Assembly: GCA_049366715.1 (NCBI GenBank)
Contig: JBMNCQ010000033.1
Coordinates: 1-64,000, forward strand
Origin: JBMNCQ01 sp049366715
Lineage (GTDB): Bacteria; Bacillota; Peptococcia; Peptococcales; BICA1-8
Reading direction: 5' to 3'
DNA length: 64,000 nt
Shown here in pieces: positions 16,673-25,839 of this stretch (positions within the stretch are counted from its first letter, which is position 1; every line of letters begins with the position of its first letter). The notes beneath the pieces are model-generated. The model was given only the letters and a program-made list of their open reading frames with translations. It was not told where the DNA came from and did no database searches. Made by a program: the position numbers and the translations under genes.

Positions 16673-17517
16673 GTTTAAAGGAAGTACTGGCCAGGCATAA
16701 TTTCAAATTTAAAAAGAAGTTTGGGCAAAATTTTATTACTGATCCGGGAGTTTTAAATAAAATAGTCAGTACTGCCGATTTACAACCCGGAGATATTGTG
16801 ATTGAAATAGGGCCGGGTGCGGGAACCCTCACTAAAGCCTTAGCCGGGGAAGCAGCAAAGGTAATTGCCGTTGAAATTGATAAAGAACTGATCCCTATTC
16901 TAAATGAGAATCTTAACGGGCTGAATAATGTTCAAGTTGTTGAGGGGGATGCTTTAAAAATTAATCTTGATGAACTGGTGGAGCAAGAACTCGGAGAAAA
17001 GAAACCCTTTAAAATAGTGGCTAATCTCCCTTATTATATAACTACCCCGCTGGTCATGCATTTTTTAGAAAGCGGGTTTAACATAAATAAGATCGTAATA
17101 ATGGTCCAGAAAGAAGTTGCGGAGAGGTTCACGGCTCAACCGGGGACAAAAGATTATGGCGCCATAACTGTTAGTTTAAACTTATATACCCGGCCCAAGG
17201 TAGCTTTCTATGTTTCGCGGAATGTTTTTACTCCCCGGCCCGATGTGGATTCGGCCGTAATCGAACTGGAGATTGGCAGGGAACCAACTTACCAAGTTAA
17301 TAATATGAATATACTAAGAAAATTAATTCGGGCAGCATTTAATCAAAGACGGAAAACCCTGGCCAATGCGTTAAAGGTTTTAAATGTAGATAAAGCACAA
17401 ATTTCCGAGGTCTTGCAGGAAACGAATATTGATCCGCGGCGGCGGGGGGAAACCTTAACTCTGGAAGAATATATTAATATTGCCAATGCTTTATCCTCGA
17501 AAATGGAGACTTGCTAA
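16669..17517 (+). CDS. rsmA: 16S rRNA dimethyladenosine transferase
   Basis: KsgA/RsmA dimethylates A1518 and A1519 of 16S rRNA. Motifs: KKFGQNFITDPGVLNKIV, the SAM loop EIGPGAGTLTKAL, and NLPYYITTPLVMHFLE (the NLPY adenine motif), then the helical C-terminal domain with AFNQRRKTL. 282 residues. Start ATG lies within the rnmV stop region (4-base overlap), so the two are translationally coupled. Confidence 0.96.
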   Translation: MSLKEVLARHNFKFKKKFGQNFITDPGVLNKIVSTADLQPGDIVIEIGPGAGTLTKALAGEAAKVIAVEIDKELIPILNENLNGLNNVQVVEGDALKINLDELVEQELGEKKPFKIVANLPYYITTPLVMHFLESGFNINKIVIMVQKEVAERFTAQPGTKDYGAITVSLNLYTRPKVAFYVSRNVFTPRPDVDSAVIELEIGREPTYQVNNMNILRKLIRAAFNQRRKTLANALKVLNVDKAQISEVLQETNIDPRRRGETLTLEEYINIANALSSKMETC

Positions 17518-17610
17518 AATTATGGGCAAATTTTATAGTTGTGATGTTTTTATATCCGATGATTGATTTTGATCATTATTCCTAATGACTTAAGAGAAAG
17601 GGGTATAATC

Positions 17611-18084
17611 ATGCATTTTTCTAGTCCGACCCTGGGGAAAATATCCATAGAAAGGGTTTTTGAGGATATAAACAAATTTGTCAATGCAGAACCCCGCAGC
17701 AAATATAAGATCATTGTGGGAACAGATTCCATGACGAAAACGGAGACGGTCTTTGTTTCCGCAATCGTAATCCACCGGTTAGGGAGAGGTGCCAGGTACT
17801 ATTATCGCAAAGAATCCCGCAGACATATCAAAAGCCTTAGACAGAGAATATTTTATGAAACAGCTTTAAGCTTAGCAATAACTACCCATCTAAAAGAATT
17901 TCTCGCTACCAGCAGTTTACTGGAAAAGGTAGATCTAGAGGTTCATGTTGATATAGGCAACAATGGAGAAACACGAAAATTAATCAGAGAAATTGTTGGA
18001 ATGGTAACCGGTTCCGGCTTAGTAGCGAAAATCAAACCTGATTCCTTTGGCGCCTCAAAAGTAGCGGACAGATATACAAAATAG
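17611..18084 (+). CDS. YkuK family RNase H-like protein (DUF458)
   Basis: 157 residues starting MHFSSPTLGKISIERVF. The IIVGTDSMTKTETVFVSAIV strand pair and the later VDIGNNGETRKLIREIVGMV resemble the acidic RNase H-like core of YkuK proteins. Function is unknown. The frame is open from 17563, but AGAAAGGGG 7 bases before ATG 17611 fixes the start. It lies 94 bases after rsmA and has no obvious terminator behind it. Confidence 0.75.
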   Translation: MHFSSPTLGKISIERVFEDINKFVNAEPRSKYKIIVGTDSMTKTETVFVSAIVIHRLGRGARYYYRKESRRHIKSLRQRIFYETALSLAITTHLKEFLATSSLLEKVDLEVHVDIGNNGETRKLIREIVGMVTGSGLVAKIKPDSFGASKVADRYTK

Positions 18085-18346
18085 AGCAGGCCTGGCTCCG
18101 CCGGCGATTTCTAATTGAAATTCAAACGGGTACCGTAGTTAAAATCCCATAGATCATGCCGAAAACTGGCGGCAGATTTGATAATCATTCTCAAAAAAAC
18201 TCGCTGAATGGACTTAGGTCCTGTGAAATCTTACCCTTTTCATGATAATCTTTCATGCCCTTCCTTTATTTGTAGGCTGAAATTATCCATACTCCCCTTT
18301 ATAATAAAGTTGTTGCATTCGAGCCGAAAAAAAAGGAGGGAATTTA

Positions 18347-19111
18347 ATGGGTTTTAAAAAGATAATCGCCGGTGCGATCTTGGCATTTATGCTGGTACCG
18401 ATTTTAGCTTTACCGATATTAGCATTCGATTATACAGTTGAAACTGGTGATACTCTTTTCAAAATAGGACAAAAAACAGGCATGTCCTATCAAGCAATTA
18501 TGCAGGAAAATGGTTTAGAGAACTCAACAATATATCCTGGTATGAATTTAAGTATATCCGCCAATTCCGGTACAGGAGATTCCTATACTGTAAAGGCAGG
18601 AGATACTTTATTCTTAATAGCTCAGAATTTTGGCACAACAGTTGAGGCACTTAAGCGAGAAAACGGCCTCCAAACAGACAGCATTAAAACAGGCCAGAAA
18701 CTGAGAATTCCGGCAGCTGCGGCAACTCCATCCCGCAGTTACGGCAGCCGGAATTTTTCCCAGCAGGACTTAGATCTAATGGCTAAGGCCGTCTATGGTG
18801 AAGCCAGAGGAGAAAACTATGCCGGGAAGGTAGCAATTGCAGCGGTAATTATTAATCGTCTGGAAAGTTCGGAATTTCCCAATACAGTTGAAGGTGTTAT
18901 TTTTGAGCCGTGGGCTTTTACTGCAGTACACGACGGGCAGTTTTATCTGAATCCCGACACAACTGCATATAGAGCCGTGAGGGATGCTGTTAACGGCAGT
19001 GACCCTACAGGAGATGCTTTATATTATTGGAATCCTGTTACGGCCACGAATAAGTGGGTCTGGAGCAGGCCTATTATTAAATCCATCGGTAAACACGTTT
19101 TTGCAAGATAA
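18347..19111 (+). CDS. Exported cell-wall hydrolase: two LysM domains plus SleB-type hydrolase
   Basis: Signal peptide (1-27), LysM 1 (about 28-72, YTVETGDTLFKIGQKTGMSY), LysM 2 (about 80-125), then a hydrolase_2 domain (about 135-254). The hydrolase carries LMAKAVYGEARGENYAGK and the conserved Glu of SleB/CwlJ, the spore-cortex lytic enzymes. Two LysM domains replace the usual PG_binding_1 domain of SleB, as in many clostridia. AAAGGAGGG precedes ATG 18347. Role inferred: cortex or septal peptidoglycan cleavage in spore formation or germination. Confidence 0.88.
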   Translation: MGFKKIIAGAILAFMLVPILALPILAFDYTVETGDTLFKIGQKTGMSYQAIMQENGLENSTIYPGMNLSISANSGTGDSYTVKAGDTLFLIAQNFGTTVEALKRENGLQTDSIKTGQKLRIPAAAATPSRSYGSRNFSQQDLDLMAKAVYGEARGENYAGKVAIAAVIINRLESSEFPNTVEGVIFEPWAFTAVHDGQFYLNPDTTAYRAVRDAVNGSDPTGDALYYWNPVTATNKWVWSRPIIKSIGKHVFAR

Positions 19112-19146
19112 GACTGGAATATAGCAAGCAGCAAGCTGCTTGCTTT

Positions 19147-19202
19147 AAAAGCCCTGGGACTGGAAGCGTATTAAATACGCTCAGGATCTCAGGGCTTTTT
19201 TT
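19147..19202. terminator. Terminator with nested stems between the SleB-like and glycosyltransferase genes
   Basis: AAAGCCCTG pairs with CAGGGCTTT around a second perfect stem GCGTATT/AATACGC. It is followed by seven T on the plus strand and TTTT on the minus strand, so it can serve both convergent genes. Confidence 0.85.
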
Positions 19203-19358
19203 CAGTTCTCTGTGTTCTGCAATCTGGGCCCTGGCGTATATTTCGGCTAAGCATCTCTCCGCTAATGGTCCGGCCGGTGCAAAGAGCATACAGATCCCCG
19301 GGTCTGCCTCTAATTTACCTGTACAGATTACAGAGTACAATTTCTCCGGCGTTTATGT

Positions 19359-20159
19359 TTATTTAATTTCCAGTGCTTTTAGATACTCTTCTAAGAGCTC
19401 AAATTTCCGGTAGGGATGATAACCTAGGTACCGGATGCCGCCCTCTTCCCTGTTAAGGGGTTTCCCTTCTAGATAGCTGATTGCCTCCAGACAATCACCG
19501 ATTATCGTTTCGGCGATTAAAGCGCTGTGGTTATCATCCCGTAACGGAGATAAAAGCAAATCATGGGGGATAGAGGCAGCAACTTGAATTTTTAACAAGT
19601 TGGCTGCAGCCATAGCCAGGCTTAAGGGTGGTATGGCCAGTGCTTTCCAGGGGACATATTCCAGCAGTCTTCTGGAAATTGCATGGGGGCCATGGGACGG
19701 GTTGGCCAGGCCTAAGGAACTGAATAGCCCTAAGCTGCGGTTGAGCCTTTCCCGGTAGCGCAGTACCGTATTGGCTGTGGACGACCTAAGGGTAATGTAA
19801 GGATAGCAATTCGTTAAAGCCACATCTGTTTGTTCATAATTAACTGAGTGGATGAGTTTTCTGAGATGGGGGGCTATTTTCCCCTGCATATCGCCATCCA
19901 GAAATAAAAAAGTACCGGCTCCCGATTTATAAGCATAAGCTGCTCCTACAGCCCGGGGGATATCTATCCCCAGGGGCTTGGAAAACTCAATTATTTTTAT
20001 TTTCTCCAGGAGCGGGTGGCTTAATATTAATTCTTTGGAGGCATCTTCACAGCCATTAAGCACGGGAATAATGAGATCAACATTTAATTCCTTACAGTTA
20101 TCCAGTGTTTTAATAATGCTTGCTGCTTCGTTTTTAACGGGTATTATCACAGAATTCAA
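19359..20159 (-). CDS. Family 2 glycosyltransferase
   Basis: GT-A fold enzyme of 266 residues. It begins NSVIIPVKNEAASIIKTLD, the standard GT2 start, with the metal-binding FLDGDMQGK (DxD) at about 90. No membrane segments, so cytosolic or peripheral; the sugar and acceptor are unknown. The start is TTG at 20159 with AAAGGAGG upstream. It stands alone between the SleB-like gene and yabG and is absent from the Bacillus order. Confidence 0.82.
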   Translation of the reverse strand: MNSVIIPVKNEAASIIKTLDNCKELNVDLIIPVLNGCEDASKELILSHPLLEKIKIIEFSKPLGIDIPRAVGAAYAYKSGAGTFLFLDGDMQGKIAPHLRKLIHSVNYEQTDVALTNCYPYITLRSSTANTVLRYRERLNRSLGLFSSLGLANPSHGPHAISRRLLEYVPWKALAIPPLSLAMAAANLLKIQVAASIPHDLLLSPLRDDNHSALIAETIIGDCLEAISYLEGKPLNREEGGIRYLGYHPYRKFELLEEYLKALEIK

Positions 20160-20383
20160 GAAAATCCTCCTTTTTCTCTTTAATCTTGGTCATACCAAAA
20201 AACTAGTCCGCATAGCTCATTTTGCCAATGAAAAAAGGACGAAAGGCGTATTTAGCGGCGGTGATTTTAAAAGTAAAAGCCTACTTAAAAGAGGAGTATG
20301 TTTCCCCACATTGTCAGGAATAGAAAGTGCGCGCCTTTCTTGTATTTTATGAAGTACTACCCTGGATTTGTGAGTGTCTGAAC

Positions 20384-20411
20384 ACAATCTGACCGATAAA
20401 AACATAGGATA
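20384..20411 (+). promoter_or_regulatory. Sigma-K-like promoter of yabG
   Basis: AC (20384-20385), 17 bases, then CATAGGATA (20403-20411), a full match to AC-N17-CATAnnnTA. It lies 30 bases before the yabG start. yabG of B. subtilis is known to be sigma-K-dependent, which supports the call. Confidence 0.75.
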
Positions 20412-20441
20412 TTGAAGAGGAAGTTAGTTAGGAGGATAAAT

Positions 20442-21314
20442 ATGAATAATATCAAAGCAGGCGACCTCGTAACCCGCAAATCTTATGGTGAGGATATACT
20501 TTTTAAAGTAGAAGAAGTTTTCAATAATCAAGGAAAAGAAGTTGCATTATTAAAAGGAGTGGATTTAAGACTGTATGCGGATGCTCCTGTTAATGATTTA
20601 GAAAGAAAAACTCCATCGGAAATCAGTTCTTTTCGCCATACTTTTATTAAACAAAACAGTGAAACCATGAAACGGATATTTCAAAGAAGATTAAAGGATA
20701 GGGAAAATTATTTATCCCGTGGACCGGAAAAAAAGCAGGCGGCAGTGGAACACTTTGAAATTCCGGGAAGTGTTCTGCATTTAGATGGTGATAAAGAATA
20801 CTTAGATTTATGTATGACGACATACTCCCAGTTGAGCATAAAAGCATATGGTTTTTCCGTGCCGGAACATAAACAGCCCCAAGAGGTCACCAAGTATTTG
20901 ATCCAATATAAACCTGATATTTTAGTAATGACCGGTCATGACGGTTTGATAAAAGGGAAAAAAAATTTTAGTGATATCAATAATTACCGTAATTCAAAAT
21001 ATTTTGTGCAGGCAGTACAAAAAGCCAGGGAATATGAACCGGGCCGGGATGATTTGGTTATTTTTGCCGGTGCCTGTCAGTCTCATTATGAGGGATTAAT
21101 TGATGCCGGGGCTAACTTTGCTTCATCTCCCCAGAGAGTACTTATTCATGCTTTTGACCCGGTATTTATTGTAGAAAAAGTTGCCTATAGTTCCATCAAT
21201 GAAGTAGTGGCTTTAAAAGATGTAATAAACAATACCATTACCGGCCTGGAAGGAGTCGGGGGTATTGAGACCCGGGGAAGATTCCGGATGGGATATCCTA
21301 AATCGCCATATTAA
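20442..21314 (+). CDS. yabG: Sporulation-specific protease YabG
   Basis: Mother-cell cysteine protease that processes spore coat proteins. The 290-residue protein has an N-terminal SH3-like region (AGDLVTRKSYGEDILFKVEE) and the conserved VMTGHDG histidine and FAGACQSHYEGLIDAG cysteine motifs. TTAGGAGG lies 8 bases before ATG 20442; the longer frame from 20412 is not needed. It lies upstream of veg as in Bacillus. Confidence 0.93.
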   Translation: MNNIKAGDLVTRKSYGEDILFKVEEVFNNQGKEVALLKGVDLRLYADAPVNDLERKTPSEISSFRHTFIKQNSETMKRIFQRRLKDRENYLSRGPEKKQAAVEHFEIPGSVLHLDGDKEYLDLCMTTYSQLSIKAYGFSVPEHKQPQEVTKYLIQYKPDILVMTGHDGLIKGKKNFSDINNYRNSKYFVQAVQKAREYEPGRDDLVIFAGACQSHYEGLIDAGANFASSPQRVLIHAFDPVFIVEKVAYSSINEVVALKDVINNTITGLEGVGGIETRGRFRMGYPKSPY

Positions 21315-21339
21315 GTCAAAAAAATACAAAAATAATTTA

Positions 21340-21369
21340 TTGACAATAACCAAACATCTCCTGTATAAT
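21340..21369 (+). promoter_or_regulatory. Upstream sigma-A promoter of veg (P1)
   Basis: TTGACA and TATAAT, both perfect hexamers, with an 18-base spacer. Confidence 0.85.
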
Positions 21370-21381
21370 GATTTATTGAAT

Positions 21382-21410
21382 TTGACAAATTAACCCCGGG
21401 GTAGTATAAT
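21382..21410 (+). promoter_or_regulatory. Downstream sigma-A promoter of veg (P2)
   Basis: A second pair of perfect hexamers, TTGACA and TATAAT, with the ideal 17-base spacer, 34 bases before the veg start. Confidence 0.9.
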
Positions 21411-21444
21411 ATAAAGTGTCTATTAGGTGAAAGAAGGTGATCAC

Positions 21445-21717
21445 TTGTCTGCACGCAAGGTTTTATCTGAAATAAAGCAGGATCTGGAACCTTATGTTGG
21501 CACTTGTATAAAGGTTAAAGCTAACCGGGGCAGGAAGAAAGTGGTAGAAAGAACCGGTGTTTTGGAAAGTACCTACCCCAATTTATTTGTGGTGAGGATA
21601 AATGAAAAATCGGTTGAACGCCGAGTTTCTTTCAGTTATGCGGATATTTTGACTGAAACTGTAGTTGTTACCGTAAATAAAGATGGTCAGGACATGAATT
21701 TTATTCAGCGGGCATAA
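21445..21717 (+). CDS. veg: Veg family protein
   Basis: Small (90 residues) conserved protein. KVLSEIKQDLEPYVGTCIKV, the basic RGRKK stretch, STYPNLFVVRI and VSFSYADILTETV align with B. subtilis Veg, which stimulates biofilm genes by opposing SinR and is among the most strongly expressed vegetative genes. Frame opens at GTG 21427, but TTG 21445, preceded by GAAGGTGA, gives the same length and N terminus as Veg and is preferred. It has its own double promoter and a terminator. Confidence 0.9.
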   Translation: MSARKVLSEIKQDLEPYVGTCIKVKANRGRKKVVERTGVLESTYPNLFVVRINEKSVERRVSFSYADILTETVVVTVNKDGQDMNFIQRA

Positions 21718-21724
21718 ATCTTGG

Positions 21725-21750
21725 CGACATTTCTAAGAAATGTCGTTTTT
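21725..21750 (+). terminator. Terminator after veg
   Basis: CGACATTTCT/AGAAATGTCG stem followed by five T. Confidence 0.9.
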
Positions 21751-21833
21751 CTTTTCCTTTTTATACCTTGCGATAATTTACCATGGGCCTCTAATCGTAT
21801 TCTAAAACAAAGAACGGTACGTATTTTTGCTTT

Positions 21834-21880
21834 AAATAAGCCCTAGGTCCCATCAAAGACTGAGGGCTTATTTGTCTTTT
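21834..21880 (+). terminator. Second hairpin between veg and the CAP gene
   Basis: AAATAAGCCCT and AGGGCTTATTT form an 11-bp stem around an 18-base loop, then GTCTTTTG. No open frame lies between it and the veg terminator, so it could end a short non-coding transcript or be a backup terminator. Confidence 0.6.
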
Positions 21881-21946
21881 GCAGATAACCCGTATTAAAA
21901 TTGTAATATATATACATATTAAGCATAAATAAGGAGGAAAGAAGAA

Positions 21947-23845
21947 GTGAACTGGAAAAAGTACCTACCTTTATTTTTAATATTAACTGTAGTAATCACT
22001 GTTATGCTTGGTTTTCTTCCTGCAGTTGCGGCAGATAACCAGGGTAATCAGTCTGCACTGGAGATTGAGATGCTGGAATATGTCAATCAAGCCCGGCAGG
22101 CAGAGGGGCTTGCTCCTCTAAAGATGGCTCCCCGGTTGGTGGAGCTGGCCAGATTAAAGTCCCAGGATATGATTGATCATAATTATTTCTCCCATACATC
22201 CCCAACTTATGGGAGTCCCTTCGATATGATGGGCGGGTTTGGCATTACATATCGCACTGCCGGGGAAAATCTGGCAGGTCATTATTCCGTTCCCGGTGCC
22301 CACGAAGCCTTAATGAATTCCTCCGGACATAGAGCGAATATCCTCAATCCTAGTTTTACTCATGTTGGCATAGGGATTGTTAAAGGCGGACCCTATGGGA
22401 TGATGTTTACACAGTTATTTGCAGGACAGCCGCAATTCAGCGGACAGGCAGATACGGCCGGCCCTGATAATGGTTCGGATACGGATACTCCCGTTAAGGA
22501 GGACACTACCGATTGGACAGCATATTTAGCGGAATTAATTAATACGGAGCGGCAGGAAGCAGGCCTCAGCAAGTTAATTTTAGATGAAAATCTGATTAAT
22601 GCCGCTCAGATAAAGGCTGAAGAAATGGTTGTGAAAAATTATCTGGACCATCGTTCGCCTACCTATGGAAATATTGACGAGATGCTTAGAAAATTAGCTA
22701 TTCCTTTTCGTGAAGTAAAAGAAAACATTGTGGGATCTCCTGATATAAAATTAGGTCATGAAGCCTTAATGGACTCTAAGAGACATCAAGAAATAATTTT
22801 AGACCCCGGTTATACTAAACTAGGCCTTGGTGTTCAAGGGGGTGGCAGATATGGGTATAATATTGTGGAAGTTTTTGTTAAAGAGCAAGCTGGTGCGGGA
22901 GAAACGGAGGAAGCTGAGCCTGCCCCCCGGCCGGAGCAGCCAAAACCTTCACCGCAGCCGGAACCTTCACCGCAGCCTACTCCCGGGAGTGATTACGGCG
23001 AAGTCCGGCTAGCAAAGCAATTGCTGAATTTAATTAATAAAGAAAGGGTAAATAATGGTTTACAACAGCTTACGGTCAATGAAAATTTAGCTGAAATCGC
23101 CCGTTTAAAGGCCCGGGATATGGTTGATCATAATTATTTAAATTATAGTTCCCCAACCTATGGCAGGACTTCCGAAATGCTCTCGGCCGCAGGAGTAGAA
23201 TACTCCCTTTTGACGGAAAGTATCGTGGCGGCTTCAAGGGTAGAGACTGCTCATGACGCATTGATGAGCAGTGCTAAGCATAAAGATAATATCTTAAATC
23301 CTGGTGTTCAGGAAATCGGTTTGGGAATTGTTAAAAGTCCCAGATATGGTTATATAATGGTAGAAGTTTTCTTAGGCAGAGACGAGGCGGATCCCGTATC
23401 CCGGCCGGACCCGGAGCCGTCTCCGGACCTGGACCCGGACAAGGATTCGGAACTGACGAAACAAGAGCAGATGGAATATCAAATGCTGGATTTAATAAAT
23501 AAAGAGCGGCGGGAAGCAGGAGTTGCCCCTCTAAAAATGGATCGTGATTTAGTTAAGATTGCCAGGCTTAAATCCCAGGATATGATTGCTAAAAATTATT
23601 TTTCTCATACATCTCCGACCTATGGAAGCCCTTTTGAAATGATGGATAAATTTGGGATAGATTACCGCTCGGCAGGAGAAAATCTAGCCGGTCATTATAG
23701 TGTTACCGGCGCCCATGAGGCCTTAATGGATTCACCCGGTCACCGTCGCAATATTTTAGATCCTAATTTTACCCACATTGGGATAGGTATTGGTGAAGGT
23801 GGCCCCTATAAAATTATGTTTACGCAGATGTTTGTGGGTTATTAA
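21947..23845 (+). CDS. Secreted protein with four tandem CAP/SCP domains
   Basis: 632 residues with a signal peptide (1-29, cut near AVAA). Four CAP domains follow at about 40-165, 185-312, 350-477 and 508-632, joined by Pro/Glu-rich linkers (PEPSPQPEPS-like). Domains 1 and 4 keep the full motif set: FSHTSPTYG, GENLAG and HEALM.S.GHR. In domain 2 these read LDHRSPTYG, KENIVG and SKRHQ; in domain 3 LNYSSPTYG and LTESIVA, so the first His is lost. Outer domains look intact and inner domains degenerate. Role unknown; an extracellular or spore-surface function is inferred. GTG start at 21947 after AAGGAGGAAAGAA. Confidence 0.9.
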   Translation: MNWKKYLPLFLILTVVITVMLGFLPAVAADNQGNQSALEIEMLEYVNQARQAEGLAPLKMAPRLVELARLKSQDMIDHNYFSHTSPTYGSPFDMMGGFGITYRTAGENLAGHYSVPGAHEALMNSSGHRANILNPSFTHVGIGIVKGGPYGMMFTQLFAGQPQFSGQADTAGPDNGSDTDTPVKEDTTDWTAYLAELINTERQEAGLSKLILDENLINAAQIKAEEMVVKNYLDHRSPTYGNIDEMLRKLAIPFREVKENIVGSPDIKLGHEALMDSKRHQEIILDPGYTKLGLGVQGGGRYGYNIVEVFVKEQAGAGETEEAEPAPRPEQPKPSPQPEPSPQPTPGSDYGEVRLAKQLLNLINKERVNNGLQQLTVNENLAEIARLKARDMVDHNYLNYSSPTYGRTSEMLSAAGVEYSLLTESIVAASRVETAHDALMSSAKHKDNILNPGVQEIGLGIVKSPRYGYIMVEVFLGRDEADPVSRPDPEPSPDLDPDKDSELTKQEQMEYQMLDLINKERREAGVAPLKMDRDLVKIARLKSQDMIAKNYFSHTSPTYGSPFEMMDKFGIDYRSAGENLAGHYSVTGAHEALMDSPGHRRNILDPNFTHIGIGIGEGGPYKIMFTQMFVGY

Positions 23846-23862
23846 ATTAGGATAGCAACAAG

Positions 23863-23896
23863 AAAGACTTATTGCATATAATGCAGTAAGTCTTTT
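23863..23896 (+). terminator. Terminator after the four-CAP gene
   Basis: AGACTTATTGCAT and ATGCAGTAAGTCT pair with one mismatch, then TTTTT. Confidence 0.88.
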
Positions 23897-24025
23897 TGTA
23901 TTTTACCCGGGGAATCTTCTTACGAAACGTGCAAAACTTTAAAAGATTTTAAGTTTTAGTTCACAATTATGAGGTTGGAACATAACATATATTAGCCTAA
24001 TTAAAATTGTTACAAATTTCTAGTC

Positions 24026-24052
24026 ACATTTTAATGGTCATCTCATATATTA
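24026..24052 (+). promoter_or_regulatory. Sigma-K-like (or sigma-E-like) promoter of the SPOCS/LysM gene
   Basis: AC (24026-24027), 16 bases, then CATATATTA matches sigma-K. Read as sigma-E, GTCACATT (24023-24030) and CATATATT are 13 bases apart. Either is a mother-cell promoter. Confidence 0.6.
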
Positions 24053-24096
24053 AAGTGAGATAGCCTATGAAAATTTGAAAGGAGGAAATATATTTT

Positions 24097-25779
24097 ATGC
24101 CTATTACTCAAAACAAAAAGTTAATCAAAGTACAGCATGTAATAGGAGAAGGTACCGCTCAGGTTGATGTTGTACGTAATGTGCAGATTACCAGGCCTTT
24201 TATTGACCCGGAAACAGGCGAAATTGAAAATGTTCCAGTTGTGATAAGAAAAATTGCTGATGTTGATTCGGAAATAGTTGAACTTGATTATGAGATACTA
24301 CACAATAAGGTTATTATTAAGGGTGCTCTTCACAAACAAATCTACTATATAGAAGCACCGGCGGAAGATCAAATAGACGATAGAATAGAGCCGGACCCCT
24401 ACACTGTAAAGGAATATACAATAATGAGAGAAGAATTTACGGATTTTGTTCATATTCAAGGGGCAAAACCGGATATGGACGCTTTGATTGATGCCCAGCT
24501 TTTGTATGTAGACACCAATGCCCAAGGGGATTTCCCCACAGATACCATTCATCAGGCAGCAGTAATAAGTGTGACCGTAAAAGTAATTGCCATTCTGCAG
24601 CTTGATGTGGTTACAGATGTTACCGGTCCTGGAATAACGGTAGAAAAAGAGTTATTTAATGTTGAAAGTGTAGTGGGGGAAAAAGAAAGGCAGACTACGG
24701 TAACTGCTGAACATGAATTACGGGATGACGCCAGAAAGATTAAAGAAATGGATGCCGTATGCCGCGATCTTGATTATGAAATTGTCCAGGGGAAGGTAAT
24801 TGTAAGGGGTACCTTGCACAAACAAATTTATTATGTTGATGAAGTCGATGATACGGTTCAAGAGCAAACCTTTAACAGTGAGTTTTCGGTAGTAATTGAT
24901 ATTCCCGGTGCCGAGCCGGAAATGGATGCTTATATAAAATGCCGGGTAGAATATTGCGAAGCGAATCTAATTCAATCAGGAGCAGAAGGTGTTAGTGATA
25001 GAGTAAAAGCAAACTGCATACTCCAGGTATTTGTTAAAGTAACGGAACTGATTGAGCTGAATATTGTTACCAATGTTAAAGGTGCTGCCGTAGACAGAAG
25101 GAGAATCAGAGTAGAGGATATCATCGGGAAAGAATGCCATCAGGAAAACGTGAACCAGTCCATTGACGTAACAGCGCCGGAGGATGTGCCCGATGACCTG
25201 CGGGTGAAGAAAGCAAAAGAATTAACGGCCAAGGTTCGTAACGTCACTTATGAAAAAATCAAAAATAAAGTCATTGTTAAGGGTGTCATCCATGTGCAGG
25301 CATATTATGTGGATTGTGGTCCTGAGCAAGAACTGAGAGAAACAAGTGCGGATATTCCATTTACTACTTTTGTTCATTTTGAAGGCGTAACGGAAGACAC
25401 GATGGTTGATGTTACTGAAAAAGTAGAATACACCGATGTTAAGCTTGAGGGAGAGTCCTGCGTGACAACAAGGGTCAGGGCTATCGCAATCTTAGAGATC
25501 TGCGTACGGGCTTATGAATTGAGAGATTTTGTGGTTGTTGTGGATGTCAAGGATACCGGACCGGTAATTCCGCCGGTTGAAGATGAGTGCCCGCCTGAGG
25601 GGTATTATACGCATACCGTTAGGGCAGGGGATACATTATCCAAAATAGCTATGGCTTATCAGGATAAGGTTCCCGGCTTGACCTGGCAGGATATTGCCAG
25701 AATCAATCCCGGTATCAATCCCAATAGGTTAAGAATAGGTCAGGTTATCAAGATTCCTTGTGTTGTCGGAAAAGGCTAA
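24097..25779 (+). CDS. Spore-coat-type protein: three SPOCS (DUF3794) domains plus LysM
   Basis: 560 residues, no signal peptide. Three SPOCS repeats at about 10-185, 195-345 and 355-495 are each marked by a VKG.LHKQIYY-like strand (KGALHKQIYYIE, RGTLHKQIYYVD, KGVIHVQAYYVD). A C-terminal LysM follows at about 510-555 (HTVRAGDTLSKIAMAY ... INPGINPNRLRIGQVIKIP). SPOCS-LysM proteins act in spore coat or cortex assembly, with LysM anchoring to peptidoglycan. AAAGGAGG precedes ATG 24097. It stands alone between terminators, with a mother-cell-type promoter. Confidence 0.9.
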   Translation: MPITQNKKLIKVQHVIGEGTAQVDVVRNVQITRPFIDPETGEIENVPVVIRKIADVDSEIVELDYEILHNKVIIKGALHKQIYYIEAPAEDQIDDRIEPDPYTVKEYTIMREEFTDFVHIQGAKPDMDALIDAQLLYVDTNAQGDFPTDTIHQAAVISVTVKVIAILQLDVVTDVTGPGITVEKELFNVESVVGEKERQTTVTAEHELRDDARKIKEMDAVCRDLDYEIVQGKVIVRGTLHKQIYYVDEVDDTVQEQTFNSEFSVVIDIPGAEPEMDAYIKCRVEYCEANLIQSGAEGVSDRVKANCILQVFVKVTELIELNIVTNVKGAAVDRRRIRVEDIIGKECHQENVNQSIDVTAPEDVPDDLRVKKAKELTAKVRNVTYEKIKNKVIVKGVIHVQAYYVDCGPEQELRETSADIPFTTFVHFEGVTEDTMVDVTEKVEYTDVKLEGESCVTTRVRAIAILEICVRAYELRDFVVVVDVKDTGPVIPPVEDECPPEGYYTHTVRAGDTLSKIAMAYQDKVPGLTWQDIARINPGINPNRLRIGQVIKIPCVVGKG

Positions 25780-25802
25780 TATAATAATAACCGGAACTAA
25801 GA

Positions 25803-25839
25803 GGCTGCTGTTCGCTAAAGAACAGCAGTTTATTTTTTT
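25803..25839 (+). terminator. Terminator after the SPOCS/LysM gene
   Basis: CTGCTGTTC/GAACAGCAG stem around GCTAAA, followed by a T-rich tract. Confidence 0.9.
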
